This document shows, piece by piece, positions 38,588 to 47,583 of a stretch of 64,000 nt of DNA. The DNA lies in NCBI RefSeq assembly GCF_031119625.1, contig NZ_JAVHZV010000004.1, positions 1-64,000 of the forward strand, given 5' to 3'. The stretch's first letter is position 1. The number at the start of each line of letters is the position of its first letter. The position numbers and the translations under genes were made by a program. The notes below the pieces were generated by a model, which saw nothing but the letters and a program-made list of their open reading frames with translations, was not told the DNA's origin and searched no databases. The stretch comes from Pseudomonas sp. G34. GTDB taxonomy: Bacteria; Pseudomonadota; Gammaproteobacteria; Pseudomonadales; Pseudomonadaceae.

Positions 38588-38616
38588 CAAAAAAAACCGC
38601 CCCAATTAGAGGCGGT
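38588..38616 (-). terminator. rho-independent terminator
   Basis: Read on the minus strand, ACCGCC and GGCGGT arms enclose TCTAATTGG and are followed by eight Ts. It lies about 165 bp after the mocA-like gene and 86 bp before the phosphoesterase start. Confidence 0.85.
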
Positions 38617-38722
38617 AACCAAAGGATGATGAACCGGAGAGACCACCGGCTTGTTTCGCAAGCAATGGCGTTGTGTTCATCGAGGTACAGGGTATCGGTA
38701 AAGGCCCGAAGCACCGCATCAT
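38606..38722 (-). ncRNA. candidate small RNA or 38-codon leader ending in the terminator
   Basis: The stretch just before the terminator could be a small RNA or the 3' UTR of the mocA-like gene. It also holds a 38-codon frame starting with two ATGs (MMRCFGPLPIPC, later AKQAGGLSGSSSFGYRL) whose TAA stop lies in the terminator loop. A local hairpin GCCGGTGGTCTCTCCGG precedes the terminator. No Shine-Dalgarno is clear, so translation is doubtful. Confidence 0.3.
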
Positions 38723-38779
38723 TTGCGTCGATAGTGATAATCGAGGGCTGCCGTTTCTCGCCCCGGCCCGCTGATCGCG

Positions 38780-39334
38780 CTACTTGGCGGCGGCCAGCAG
38801 GGCGTGGATGCGCTGCAGATCGGCGAGCGTATCGACGTCGCTGAGGATGCCCGGATCATCCAGCGCTAACAGCAGGGCGCGGCCTTCACGGCGGTAACCC
38901 TCAACCACCGCTGCACCGCCGGCTTCGCCGCTCAGGGCGGCCAGCGCCGCGAAGCACTCACGGGCGAACCCGACCGGGTGGCCCCTGCGGCCCTCGAAGG
39001 TTGGCACCACCACTGGCTGCTGCGCCAATGCTTGCGCCACGCTGTTCAGGCTTGGCGCATTGATCAGCGGCAGGTCACCGGGCAGGATCAGCCAGCCCGC
39101 GGCCGTTGCCGTGGCCCGTACACCGGCGGCGATCGAGTCGGCCATGCCGTCGCCGTCAGCGCGGTGAACAACATGATGCTCGAGCCCCGAGTGCTCGACC
39201 GCCGCCAGCACATGGTCGAGCACCGGTTTGCCATGCAGGTCGGCCTGCAGCTTGCTGCCGGCGCCACCGGAGGCAAGAAAACGCCTGCCACGCCCGGCGG
39301 CGAGCACGATGACCACGGGGCTGTTGGTCGCCAT
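38780..39334 (-). CDS. MocA-like nucleotidyltransferase (molybdenum cofactor cytidylyltransferase family)
   Basis: A 184-residue NTP-transferase-fold protein. The nucleotide-binding signature is VIVLAAGRGRRFLASGG followed by SKLQADLHGKPVLDHVL. WLILPGDLPLI and GRRGHPVGFARE are the conserved core blocks, and LSDVDTLADL ends the protein. MocA attaches CMP to molybdopterin for xanthine-dehydrogenase-type enzymes. It lies 3 bases after the XdhC-like gene, the normal partner. Confidence 0.9.
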   Translation of the reverse strand: MATNSPVVIVLAAGRGRRFLASGGAGSKLQADLHGKPVLDHVLAAVEHSGLEHHVVHRADGDGMADSIAAGVRATATAAGWLILPGDLPLINAPSLNSVAQALAQQPVVVPTFEGRRGHPVGFARECFAALAALSGEAGGAAVVEGYRREGRALLLALDDPGILSDVDTLADLQRIHALLAAAK

Positions 39335-39337
39335 GGG

Positions 39338-40306
39338 TTACAGCGCCCCGCGGTCGATGCCGTTGGCCACCCGTAGCACGTCGGCCAGGGTCGCCAGGGC
39401 GATTTCCGCCGGCGACTTGCTGCCCAGTTGCAGGCCGATGGGCGCATGGATGCGCGCCAGCTCCTCGGGCTTCAAGCCACCCAAACGCGCCAGCCGCTCC
39501 AGGCGTTTGCCGCTGGTGCGCAGGGAGCCCATGGCACCGATATAGAAGGCCTCGGTACGCACCGCTTCGATCAGGGTCGGGTCGTCCAGGCGCGGGTCGT
39601 GGGTCAGCGCCAGGATCGCCGTGGCAGCATGGGCGCCCTGCTCGGCGAGAAAGCGTGCCGGCAGTATCTCGATGGCCTGCACGCCCGCCACGCTCATCTC
39701 GGCGATGGCCTCGGCACGCGGATCGCAGACGATCACCTCATACCCCAGGGCCACGGCAAAACCGGCGCAGAATTCGGCCACCGGCGACCAGCCGGCGAGC
39801 ACCACGCGCAGCACGGCACCGACCCGGATAGACACCTGCTCGGCGCTGCGCTGGACCTTCGCGTCACTCATGCTGCCCGGCCGGCAGCGGCTGGCGCCCT
39901 CGCCCAACGGCACTTCGCGCACCAGCAGTTCACCGCCGCCAAGCGCCTGTTCGACCTGGCCGAGCATCCGCAGGGTGGCCTCGCCCGGCTGCAGGTACTC
40001 GACCAGCACGTCCAGCACGCCGCCGCAGGGCAGCGCACGGGTGGGCGTGAGGCCGCCCTCGCCGTAGCGCACGATCTGGTTGCAGGGAGCGAATGCCGAG
40101 CGCTGCACCCGTTCGAGAAAATCTTCCTCGACGCAGCCGCCGGACAGCGAACCGCAGGACTCGCCGGACGGCAGCGCCACCAGCATCGCACCCGGCGCCC
40201 GCGGCGCCGAGCCGAAGGTGGACAACACCGTGCACAGCCACACGGCGTGGCCCTGCTGCAGCCAGTTGCGGGCCTGCTGCACCACCTGCAGGTCAAGTTG
40301 CTTCAT
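39338..40306 (-). CDS. XdhC-family molybdoenzyme maturation protein
   Basis: A 322-residue XdhC/CoxI protein. The N-terminal domain has TFGSAPRAPGAMLVA and SGGCVEEDFLERV; the C-terminal Rossmann domain has VVLAGWSPVAEFCAGFA and ends with IGLQLGSKSPAEIALATLADV. XdhC proteins bind and sulfurate the molybdenum cofactor before insertion into xanthine-oxidase-family enzymes. Start chosen from GAGGTGG 6 bases before the ATG. No molybdenum hydroxylase is encoded in the window, so the client lies elsewhere. Confidence 0.92.
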   Translation of the reverse strand: MKQLDLQVVQQARNWLQQGHAVWLCTVLSTFGSAPRAPGAMLVALPSGESCGSLSGGCVEEDFLERVQRSAFAPCNQIVRYGEGGLTPTRALPCGGVLDVLVEYLQPGEATLRMLGQVEQALGGGELLVREVPLGEGASRCRPGSMSDAKVQRSAEQVSIRVGAVLRVVLAGWSPVAEFCAGFAVALGYEVIVCDPRAEAIAEMSVAGVQAIEILPARFLAEQGAHAATAILALTHDPRLDDPTLIEAVRTEAFYIGAMGSLRTSGKRLERLARLGGLKPEELARIHAPIGLQLGSKSPAEIALATLADVLRVANGIDRGAL

Positions 40307-40431
40307 CGACACCACCTCAGCCATCACCGCCGCGCGCCAGAATCGGCACGATATCGGGCATGCAAGTTGGTAGCCAGGCCATCGCTTCGGTTCAGTGTTT
40401 TTGCGGCCAGTGAGTGGCTTAAGTGAGCGGC

Positions 40432-40752
40432 TTAGACGAAGGCCTGGCGCGCTACCCCGCGCGGCAGACGATTGCGCCCAGGCAGCTGCTCGAGTTTCTG
40501 CTGCCAGGCGGCTTTCACGCTGACGCTTGCTGCCGGTGCCGGCTTGCCCGCTGGCGCCTTGGCGGCACGGGCTGCGGCGCGCAATTCGGCCAGGGTCGGG
40601 GTACGGTTGGTCACCACCGGCGCAGCCGCCTTGTCCAGCGTACGCAGGCAGAGTTTGCAGGAAACCTGCGCCTGATCTTCGGTGGTGCTCAGGCTCGCGC
40701 CGCTGCGCCCGCAGGCGATGGTGTTCGAGGAGGGCGAGAAGTGAATGGCCAA
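40432..40752 (-). CDS. hypothetical protein with CxxC-type motif
   Basis: A 106-residue soluble protein. The N-terminal half has Cys14 and a CKLC pair (ACGRSGASLS, then VSCKLCLRTL) that could bind zinc. The rest is Ala/Lys/Arg-rich (TLAELRAAARAAKAPAGKPAPAA), ending in WQQKLEQLPGRNRLPRG. I recognise no named family. It stands alone between XdhC and the receiver protein, all on the minus strand. Confidence 0.7.
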   Translation of the reverse strand: MAIHFSPSSNTIACGRSGASLSTTEDQAQVSCKLCLRTLDKAAAPVVTNRTPTLAELRAAARAAKAPAGKPAPAASVSVKAAWQQKLEQLPGRNRLPRGVARQAFV

Positions 40753-40855
40753 GGTGACATCTCCAGCAGTAAAACGGGGCGGCGATTTTACATACCTGCC
40801 GCGGTTTCTGCGCAGTCACCTGTCCGAGATGCAGCGAGCGCCCGCTGCCGGCCAT

Positions 40856-41245
40856 TCAGCCTTGGGGGTTACCAGGTTGCGGCGCCTTTGCCGGGGTCAT
40901 CGAGGCGCACATGGCGAGCAACTGGCTGACGCTCCAGGGCTTGGGGATCACGGCCACGTTGAGGCCGTCGAAATCGGTGGTGCCTTCCAGAAAACCCGAG
41001 GAGATGATGATCGGCAGATCCGGGAAACGATCACGAATCAGGTGGGCGAGAAAGATGCCGTCGATGTCGCCCGGCATGCTGAAATCGGTGAGCACCATGT
41101 CCACCTGGCCGTCGCTGCTGGACAGGTATTCCCAGGCGTCGTCGGCACAGGGAAAGGCTTTGACCTCGTGGCCTTCGTCTTCGAAGATTTCCACGAGCAG
41201 CTCTCTGATCGAGCGTTCGTCTTCGGCTATGACTATCAGTGGCAT
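40856..41245 (-). CDS. single-domain response regulator (CheY-like)
   Basis: A 129-residue receiver domain with no output domain. The acidic pocket is AEDE at 7-10, the phospho-acceptor Asp54 is in VLTDFSMPGDIDG, and Lys102 lies in VIPKPW. The C-terminal tail is Pro/Ala-rich. It may be a phosphate sink or a partner for a histidine kinase encoded elsewhere. It lies downstream of a chemoreceptor on the same strand, across a 141-bp gap. Confidence 0.9.
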   Translation of the reverse strand: MPLIVIAEDERSIRELLVEIFEDEGHEVKAFPCADDAWEYLSSSDGQVDMVLTDFSMPGDIDGIFLAHLIRDRFPDLPIIISSGFLEGTTDFDGLNVAVIPKPWSVSQLLAMCASMTPAKAPQPGNPQG

Positions 41246-41386
41246 TGCGCGGATCCGGCAGTAAGGGTCAGGCTCTGACCTGCCCGACCGGGCAAGATTT
41301 CATTAATTTTTCGTGGCACCGACTGGCGGCCTGTAACGGCCGGATCGCCGCCCGCCGTTGCAGCGGGCGACGACTGGTCAGAACGA

Positions 41387-43348
41387 TCAGGCCAGGCGGA
41401 AGCGACTCACCAACTTCTGCTGATGATCGGCCAGACGTGCCAGCTCCTGGCTGGTGACGGCGGTCTGCTCGGCACCGGAGCTGACCTGGATGGCCACGTC
41501 GTTGATTTCCACCACGTTGCGGTTGATGTCTTCGGCCACCGCGCTCTGCTCTTCGGCGGCAGCAGCGATCTGCATGTTGCGGTCGCTGATGCTACTCACG
41601 CCCGAGGCAATTTCGGCCAGCAGGTCACCGGCGCGGCCGATATTGCTCGCGCCGGCGCGGGCCTTGCCGAGGGTTTCCTGCATGGACTGGGTGGCCAGGT
41701 CGGAGCCGCGCTGCAGGTTAGCGATCATCTCCTGGATGCTGCCGGTCGACTCCTGGGTTTTCTGCGCCAGGGTGCGCACCTCGGATGCCACCACCGCGAA
41801 ACCGCGGCCATGATCGCCGGCACGCGCCGCTTCGATGGCCGCGTTGAGCGCCAGCAGGTTGGTCTGGTCGGCAATGCCGCGAATCACGTCGAGCACCGAG
41901 GAAATCGAATCGCTCTCGTGCTTGAGGTCACCGATGATCCGCGCAGTGTCGTCGGCCTGGGTCGACAGTTCACGAATCACTTCGACGGTGCGTTCGATTT
42001 CCTGGCGGCCCTGGGTGGTGCTGATGTTCACTTGACGCGACATTTCCGCGGCGTCGTTGGTGCTCTGCGCCACCTCGCGAACGGTGGCGCTCATCTCGTT
42101 GATGGCGGTGACCACCAGCTCGGTGCCCTGGCGCTGGCGCTCCAGGCTGTTGCTGGTCTGCAGGGTTACCGCCGAACATTCTTCGGCAGCCGTGGCGACC
42201 TGAGCGGTGGCCGAGCCGATTTCCTGGACGATCTGCGTCAGCTCCCCAGCCATGATGTTGAGGTTGCGACTGATCTCGCCGAATTCATCTTTGCCGACAT
42301 AGCCTGAACGAGCCGTCAGATCACGCTGCGACAGCGACAGCAGGGCACGGTTTGCCTCGCCCACGGCCAGCTTGATGTTACTAATGATCAGGTAGGACAG
42401 CACAGCCACGATGGCCATGGCGATGAGCACGCTGATCGACGTCATCCACAACATCGCCGAAGCTTTGGCACGCGCCCCGGTAGCCAGCTCGTAGACACTG
42501 CTGCCCAGTTCGTTCTCCACTTCACCCATCAGGTCGATGCGGTTGGTGGCGGTCTGGAACCAGTCGGTGGCCTTGACGCCCAGTGGTTGGCCGAGCGGCG
42601 TTTCGAAGGCCAGTTTCTGCAGGCGCGCCACTTCGAGGCCGCTGGGCTGCTGCATCTTCTCGTCGAGCTTGCGCACGAAGTCGGCCGAGGCGTTGCGGCG
42701 GAAACCTTCCGAATAGGCGGTGAACTCACCCAGGTTGCGACTGAAGGTGGAGAGCAGCTCGGCGTCGAAACGATCCTGGTTGAACACCACGCCGAGCATC
42801 GCGCGTTCGCGGCCGGCGCGCTCCTTCATCTCGATGAACTGGTTGAGCGACGACAGCGCCCGCGACAGTGTCGGGTCGCTGAGCGAACGCTCGACGGCGT
42901 GGGTGTAACCGATCAGTTTGCCGATGATAGCGGTGAAGCGCGCGCCGGATTCGCGGTTGTTGATCGCCAGCTTGTCGATCTGCCCGCGCATGGCATCCAG
43001 GCCGCTCAGGGTGGCCAGGGCTTCATCGAGCCCGGCATCGGCGCTACCGGCCAGGGTGCGCGCATCGGCCAGGGCAGCGTCGGTCTGGCCGCGCATGCGC
43101 TGCAGCACGTCCTGCATGTTCTTGCCCTGGCTGCCGAGGAAAACGCCACTGGCACCACGTTCGCGCTGCAGCACGGTGATCAGCTGGCTGACCTTCTGCG
43201 CGACGACGCTGGCCTCCCGGGTGCGTTCCATCTCCTGGAGCGTCTGATAGCTGCCGTTGACCTGCAGGGCGGCGAGCCAGAGAAAGCCCAACAGCGGGCA
43301 GGCGAGGATCAGCAAGAGCTTGAGGCTCAAGGGGATGTTTCTGAGCAT
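41387..43348 (-). CDS. methyl-accepting chemotaxis protein with NIT-type sensor
   Basis: A 653-residue chemoreceptor. TM1 is at 9-27, and a periplasmic helical sensor of about 250 residues starts [26 protein letters not shown], the nitrate/nitrite-sensing (NIT) domain signature. TM2 is near 300-325, followed by HAMP and the cytoplasmic signalling hairpin with [33 protein letters not shown] split over its tip. The ligand is inferred as nitrate, nitrite or a related anion. No C-terminal CheR/CheB pentapeptide is present. Confidence 0.95.
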   Translation of the reverse strand: MLRNIPLSLKLLLILACPLLGFLWLAALQVNGSYQTLQEMERTREASVVAQKVSQLITVLQRERGASGVFLGSQGKNMQDVLQRMRGQTDAALADARTLAGSADAGLDEALATLSGLDAMRGQIDKLAINNRESGARFTAIIGKLIGYTHAVERSLSDPTLSRALSSLNQFIEMKERAGRERAMLGVVFNQDRFDAELLSTFSRNLGEFTAYSEGFRRNASADFVRKLDEKMQQPSGLEVARLQKLAFETPLGQPLGVKATDWFQTATNRIDLMGEVENELGSSVYELATGARAKASAMLWMTSISVLIAMAIVAVLSYLIISNIKLAVGEANRALLSLSQRDLTARSGYVGKDEFGEISRNLNIMAGELTQIVQEIGSATAQVATAAEECSAVTLQTSNSLERQRQGTELVVTAINEMSATVREVAQSTNDAAEMSRQVNISTTQGRQEIERTVEVIRELSTQADDTARIIGDLKHESDSISSVLDVIRGIADQTNLLALNAAIEAARAGDHGRGFAVVASEVRTLAQKTQESTGSIQEMIANLQRGSDLATQSMQETLGKARAGASNIGRAGDLLAEIASGVSSISDRNMQIAAAAEEQSAVAEDINRNVVEINDVAIQVSSGAEQTAVTSQELARLADHQQKLVSRFRLA

Positions 43349-43588
43349 GGTGTATCACCTATTCAAAAGTACTTCGGCAGCTTGATAACGAAGCGAAAAG
43401 ATTGCCTGTTGTCACGCCGTCTGCGCGGCACGTTGAACAGGAGGACGCATGTGGCATGCGGCACGGTAGGCAATAGACGAGGTACAGAAGGGTAATCGGC
43501 GCGCGACATCCATTCTTTAATAAAGTTCGGCGCACCGGTGAGAACAAGGCGGTGGGATGTCGATGTCCATCAAGTCGGGTACGCGTCG

Positions 43589-43993
43589 CTAGTCGATCCG
43601 CTCTTGCTGCTCCTGGGGCAACGACGGGTCGACCTCCAGCCAGGGCAAACGGCTCTGGGTCCAGATATGCCGGTCGGCGGCCGCGTGCTCGGGGTGATCG
43701 AGCGTGGCGATGGTCACGTCCAGGCTGCTCGGGCTCAGGGTGGTGAACAGCGCCAGGTGAGCGCCACAGTTCGGGCAAAAGTAGCGCTCGCAGGTGGGCG
43801 AGGAGGCGAAACGCGCCGGTTCGCCGCGCAGCCAGGCAAAGGCGGCCAGCGGCACGGTGATCCAGGTCACCAGGGTGCCGCCGGTGCTGCGCCGACAGAT
43901 CGAACAGTGGCAGTGGGCGATATCGCGCAGCGCTGCCCGGAACTGGTAACGCAAGGCGCCGCACTGGCAGCCGCCCTGATGTAGATCGCTCAT
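43589..43993 (-). CDS. GFA-family (DUF636) zinc protein
   Basis: A 134-residue glutathione-dependent formaldehyde-activating-like protein. The zinc cysteines are in GGCQCGALRY, HCHCSICRRSTGG and YFCPNCGAHL, the complete GFA pattern. Most family members are not true formaldehyde enzymes, so activity is unassigned. GGAG precedes the ATG; longer upstream frames have no support. Confidence 0.92.
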   Translation of the reverse strand: MSDLHQGGCQCGALRYQFRAALRDIAHCHCSICRRSTGGTLVTWITVPLAAFAWLRGEPARFASSPTCERYFCPNCGAHLALFTTLSPSSLDVTIATLDHPEHAAADRHIWTQSRLPWLEVDPSLPQEQQERID

Positions 43994-44082
43994 CCCACTC
44001 TCCTCGAAACGCCGTGGTATCCCTGCTTGCCTGAACGTGCGGCACTGGCGAAGATGCACGCTCACCACCACCGGGGGCTCCC

Positions 44083-44997
44083 GTGACCGACCTGCTCTTG
44101 GCCCTCTGGCCACTCTTCGCACTGATCGTCGGCGGCTACGTGCTCAGCCGCCGCGGCTTCCCCAACGAGGCCTTCTGGCCAGGGGCCGAACGCCTCAACT
44201 ACTTCATCCTGTTCCCGGCCCTGCTGTTCAACAGCCTGGCCACCGCGCCGCTGAGCAACCCGCAGCTGCCGCGCATGGCCCTGGCCGTGCTGCTCGGCCT
44301 GGGCATCGCCTGGCTGGCCCTGCTGATCGTGCGCCGTGTGCGCGGTTGGCCGGCGGCGCGTTTTGGCGCCTTCAGCCAGGGCATCCTGCGCTTCAACACC
44401 TACCTGGGCCTGGCCGCGGTGGGCAGCCTGTTCGGCCAGCCGGGCCTGACCCTGGCAGCCCTGATGCTGGCGCTGATGGTGCCGACCGTCAACGTGCTGT
44501 CGGTCTGGTCGCTGACCGCCGAGCGCGGGGTCAGCGCCCGCAGCCTGTTGCTGCCGATCATCCGCAATCCGTTGATCCTGGCCTGCCTGGCCGGTGCGCT
44601 GGTCAACCTCAGCGGCCTGGGGTTGCCCGGCGGCAGCGGCCGGCTGCTCAGCCTGCTCGCCGCCGCCAGCTTGCCGCTGGGCCTGCTGTGCGTGGGCGCC
44701 GCGCTGAAGCCCGAGCAGTTGGGCGGCGAAGTGCCGGCCCTGGCCTGGAACAGCCTGCTGCGCCTGCTGCTGATGCCACTGCTGGCCCTGGCGGTGGCCG
44801 TTGGGCTGCAGTTGCCGACCATGGAAAGCACCGTGCTGGTGCTGTTCTTCGCCCTGCCCACCGCACCGACCGCCTACGTGCTCACGCGGCAGCTGGGCGG
44901 CGATGCCAACCTGATGGCCGGCATCATCACCTTGCAGCACCTGCTGGCCGCCGCTTCGCTGGTGGGCGTGTTGCTGCTCCTCGAAAAACTCCTCTAG
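44083..44997 (+). CDS. AEC-family transporter
   Basis: A 304-residue membrane protein of the auxin efflux carrier (AEC) family with about ten helices. The N-terminus LALWPLFALIVGGYVLSRRG and the conserved ERLNYFILFPALLFNSLA are typical. Bacterial members export or import organic acids such as malate. It starts at GTG behind GGGGG. It is divergent from the GFA gene across an 89-bp gap. Confidence 0.9.
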   Translation: MTDLLLALWPLFALIVGGYVLSRRGFPNEAFWPGAERLNYFILFPALLFNSLATAPLSNPQLPRMALAVLLGLGIAWLALLIVRRVRGWPAARFGAFSQGILRFNTYLGLAAVGSLFGQPGLTLAALMLALMVPTVNVLSVWSLTAERGVSARSLLLPIIRNPLILACLAGALVNLSGLGLPGGSGRLLSLLAAASLPLGLLCVGAALKPEQLGGEVPALAWNSLLRLLLMPLLALAVAVGLQLPTMESTVLVLFFALPTAPTAYVLTRQLGGDANLMAGIITLQHLLAAASLVGVLLLLEKLL

Positions 44998-45187
44998 CCC
45001 ACGGCTCGCGTGGGCTAAGGCGCCCGCGCGAGACAACCTGTCCGCCCTCGATTACCTGCCTGCAACGAAAGCTGGCTGAAAGCTTGGTGCTCTAGCATCT
45101 GCTCACTGACCGACAGAGATTGGTCGATGAGCTGCCGCCAGTGAGGCCCGCAGCTGCCGTCAACAAGAACAAAACAGGTAATTAACC

Positions 45188-45241
45188 ATGCTCCGCCCCA
45201 GTTCCTCACGCCTGCTCCCTCTCCGCTCGCCGCAACGCTAG
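45188..45241 (+). CDS. possible 17-residue leader peptide
   Basis: A short frame, MLRPSSSRLLPLRSPQR, starts behind ACAGGTAATTAACC and ends 50 bp before the citrate transporter. It is rich in Arg, Ser and Leu. It lies in the 294-bp gap, which otherwise shows no clear gene. It may be chance. Confidence 0.2.
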   Translation: MLRPSSSRLLPLRSPQR

Positions 45242-45291
45242 CCCCCTCGCGCCTAACCCGCATCTAGCCGAATAACGTCCGGAGAACCACC

Positions 45292-46596
45292 ATGCTCACA
45301 TTCCTTGGCTTCGCCATGGTCTCGACCTTCATGTACCTGATCATGAGCAAACGCCTGTCGGCGCTCATCGCGCTGATCATCATCCCGATCATCTTCGCCC
45401 TGATCGGCGGCTTCGCCGCGCAGATCGGCCCGATGATGCTCGAAGGCATCAGCAAGCTCGCGCCCACCGGCGTGATGCTGATGTTCGCCATCCTCTACTT
45501 CGCCATCATGATCGACTCGGGGCTGTTCGACCCGCCCGTGCGGCTGATCCTCAGGATGGTCAAGGGCGACCCGCTGAAGGTCGCCGTCGGCACCGTGGCC
45601 CTGGCGCTGATCGTGTCCCTGGATGGCGACGGCTCGACCACCTACATGATCTGCGTCGGCGCCATGCTGCCGCTGTACAGTCGCCTGAAAATGAGCCCGA
45701 CCATCATGGCCGGCCTGATCATCATGGCCGGTGGCATCATGAACATGACTCCCTGGGGCGGCCCGACTGCTCGCGCTGCCAGCGCCCTGCACGTGGACCC
45801 GTCGGACGTCTTCGTGCCGATGATTCCGGGCATGATCGTCGGCGCCATCGTGCTGTTCGGCGTGGCCTATCTCTACGGCCTGCGTGAGCGCAAGCGCCTG
45901 GGTGTGCTGCAACTGCCGGAAGGCAAGATCACCCGGGACGAAATCAGCGTTTCCCAGTTCCCCGAGGCCCGTCGCCCGAAGCTGATCCTGATCAACGCGC
46001 TGCTGACCATCGTGCTGATGACCACGCTGATCGCCGGCCTGCTGCCGATGCCGGTGCTGTTCATGATCGCCTTCAGTATCGCGATGATCATCAACTACCC
46101 CTGCCTGCAGCAGCAGAAGGATCGTATTTCCGCCCATGCCGGTAACGTGCTGGCGGTGGTCGGCCTGATCTTCGCGGCGGGGATCTTCACCGGCATCCTG
46201 ACCGGCACCGGCATGGTCGACGCGATGTCCAAGAGCCTGCTGGCGGTGATCCCGGACGCCCTCGGCCCGCACCTGGCGGTGATCACCGCGCTGGTGAGCA
46301 TGCCGTTCACCTTCTTCATGTCCAACGACGCCTTCTACTACGGCATCCTGCCGGTGCTCAACCAGGCCGCTTCCGGCTATGGCATCAGCGCCGTGGAAAT
46401 GGCCCGCGCCTCGATCGTCGGCCAGCCGGTGCACCTGCTCAGCCCACTGGTGCCGTCCACCTACCTGCTGATCGGCCTGGCCAAAATCGAGTTCGGTGAC
46501 CTGCAGCGCTTCACCCTGAAATGGGCAGTGCTGGTGTGCATGACGATCCTGGCGGCGGCCCTGATACTTGGCGTGTTTCCGCTATTCGGTAGCTGA
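45292..46596 (+). CDS. CitMHS-family citrate-metal/H+ symporter
   Basis: A 434-residue transporter with about twelve helices. It begins MLTFLGFAMVSTFMYLIMSKRLSALIALI, the CitMHS start, and has the family blocks MIDSGLFDPPVRLI, VSLDGDGSTTYMI, MNMTPWGGPTARAA and FFMSNDAFYYGILPVL. These proteins import citrate complexed with Mg2+ or other divalent metals. GGAG is found 9 bases before the ATG. The terC-like gene follows after 91 bp on the same strand. Confidence 0.95.
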   Translation: MLTFLGFAMVSTFMYLIMSKRLSALIALIIIPIIFALIGGFAAQIGPMMLEGISKLAPTGVMLMFAILYFAIMIDSGLFDPPVRLILRMVKGDPLKVAVGTVALALIVSLDGDGSTTYMICVGAMLPLYSRLKMSPTIMAGLIIMAGGIMNMTPWGGPTARAASALHVDPSDVFVPMIPGMIVGAIVLFGVAYLYGLRERKRLGVLQLPEGKITRDEISVSQFPEARRPKLILINALLTIVLMTTLIAGLLPMPVLFMIAFSIAMIINYPCLQQQKDRISAHAGNVLAVVGLIFAAGIFTGILTGTGMVDAMSKSLLAVIPDALGPHLAVITALVSMPFTFFMSNDAFYYGILPVLNQAASGYGISAVEMARASIVGQPVHLLSPLVPSTYLLIGLAKIEFGDLQRFTLKWAVLVCMTILAAALILGVFPLFGS

Positions 46597-46687
46597 TTTG
46601 ACGGAATTTTCACATCGCTGGCGCTAGACTTCGGCACCCATGCCGATTGGCTCGCGCCAGTTTTCTATCACCCACAAGGAACCTCTA

Positions 46688-47461
46688 ATGGAATGGCTCA
46701 CCAACCCGGAAATCTGGGTTGCTTTCCTGACTTTGACCGCCCTGGAAATCGTTCTGGGCATCGACAACATCATCATGATCGCCATTCTGGTGTCGCGCAT
46801 GCCGCCGCACCTGCAGGCGCGTACCCGCTTCTTCGGCCTGGCCCTGGCCATGGTCACGCGCATCCTGCTGCTGCTCTCCATCACCTGGATCATGCGCCTG
46901 ACCACCGACCTGTTCCACGTGTTCGGCCAGGGCATCTCCGGCCGTGACCTGATCCTGTTCTTCGGCGGCCTGTTCCTGCTCTGGAAGAGCAGCACCGAGA
47001 TCTACCACGGCATGGAAGGCGAGGAAGAAAGCCCCGAGCAGCCCGGCGGCGCCGGCAAGCAGTTCCTCGGCACCATCATCCAGATCGCCATCATCGACAT
47101 CGTCTTCTCGCTGGACTCGGTGATCACCGCGGTGGGCATGGTCTCCCACGTGCCGGTCATGGTCGCGGCCATCGTCGTTGCGGTCATCGTCATGATGATC
47201 TGCGCCGGTACCATCAGCGACTTCATCGAGAAGCACCCGAGCCTGAAGATCCTCGCGCTGTCGTTCCTCATCGTGGTCGGTACCGTGCTGATCGCCGAGA
47301 GCTTCGAAGTCCACGTGCCGAAGGGCTACGTCTACTTCGCCATGGCCTTCTCCCTGGGCGTGGAAGCGCTGAACATCCGCATGCGCACCGCCCGCCGCCG
47401 CGCCGAAGGCAAGGCCGACCCGGAGCCGGTAAAACTGCGCAAGGACGTGCCGGGGCAGTGA
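46688..47461 (+). CDS. TerC-family integral membrane protein
   Basis: A 257-residue TerC (YkoY/Alx-like) membrane protein with seven or so helices. The signature acidic pairs are ALEIVLGIDNIIMI and IDIVFSLDSVITAVGMV, found in metal (often manganese) exporters of this family. A glycine/glutamate loop EGEEESPEQPGGAGK separates the halves. Start chosen at the ATG with AAGGAA upstream; the frame is open 16 codons further. A perfect palindromic terminator follows. Confidence 0.93.
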   Translation: MEWLTNPEIWVAFLTLTALEIVLGIDNIIMIAILVSRMPPHLQARTRFFGLALAMVTRILLLLSITWIMRLTTDLFHVFGQGISGRDLILFFGGLFLLWKSSTEIYHGMEGEEESPEQPGGAGKQFLGTIIQIAIIDIVFSLDSVITAVGMVSHVPVMVAAIVVAVIVMMICAGTISDFIEKHPSLKILALSFLIVVGTVLIAESFEVHVPKGYVYFAMAFSLGVEALNIRMRTARRRAEGKADPEPVKLRKDVPGQ

Positions 47462-47502
47462 TCACTCCCGCCTGACGCGGCACCAGCATATGCTGGCGTA
47501 GC

Positions 47503-47542
47503 AACCACAAGGCCCGTATCCATGGATACGGGCCTTGTGGTT
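47503..47542. terminator. bidirectional terminator, perfect 40-bp palindrome
   Basis: AACCACAAGGCCCGTATCCA is followed immediately by its exact reverse complement. It lies between convergent terC-like and deacetylase-like genes, so it can serve both strands. T-runs are short. Confidence 0.8.
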
Positions 47543-47583
47543 TAAGGGCCGTTACCGCCAAGCGGCCGAGTCACGCCGCCTGC

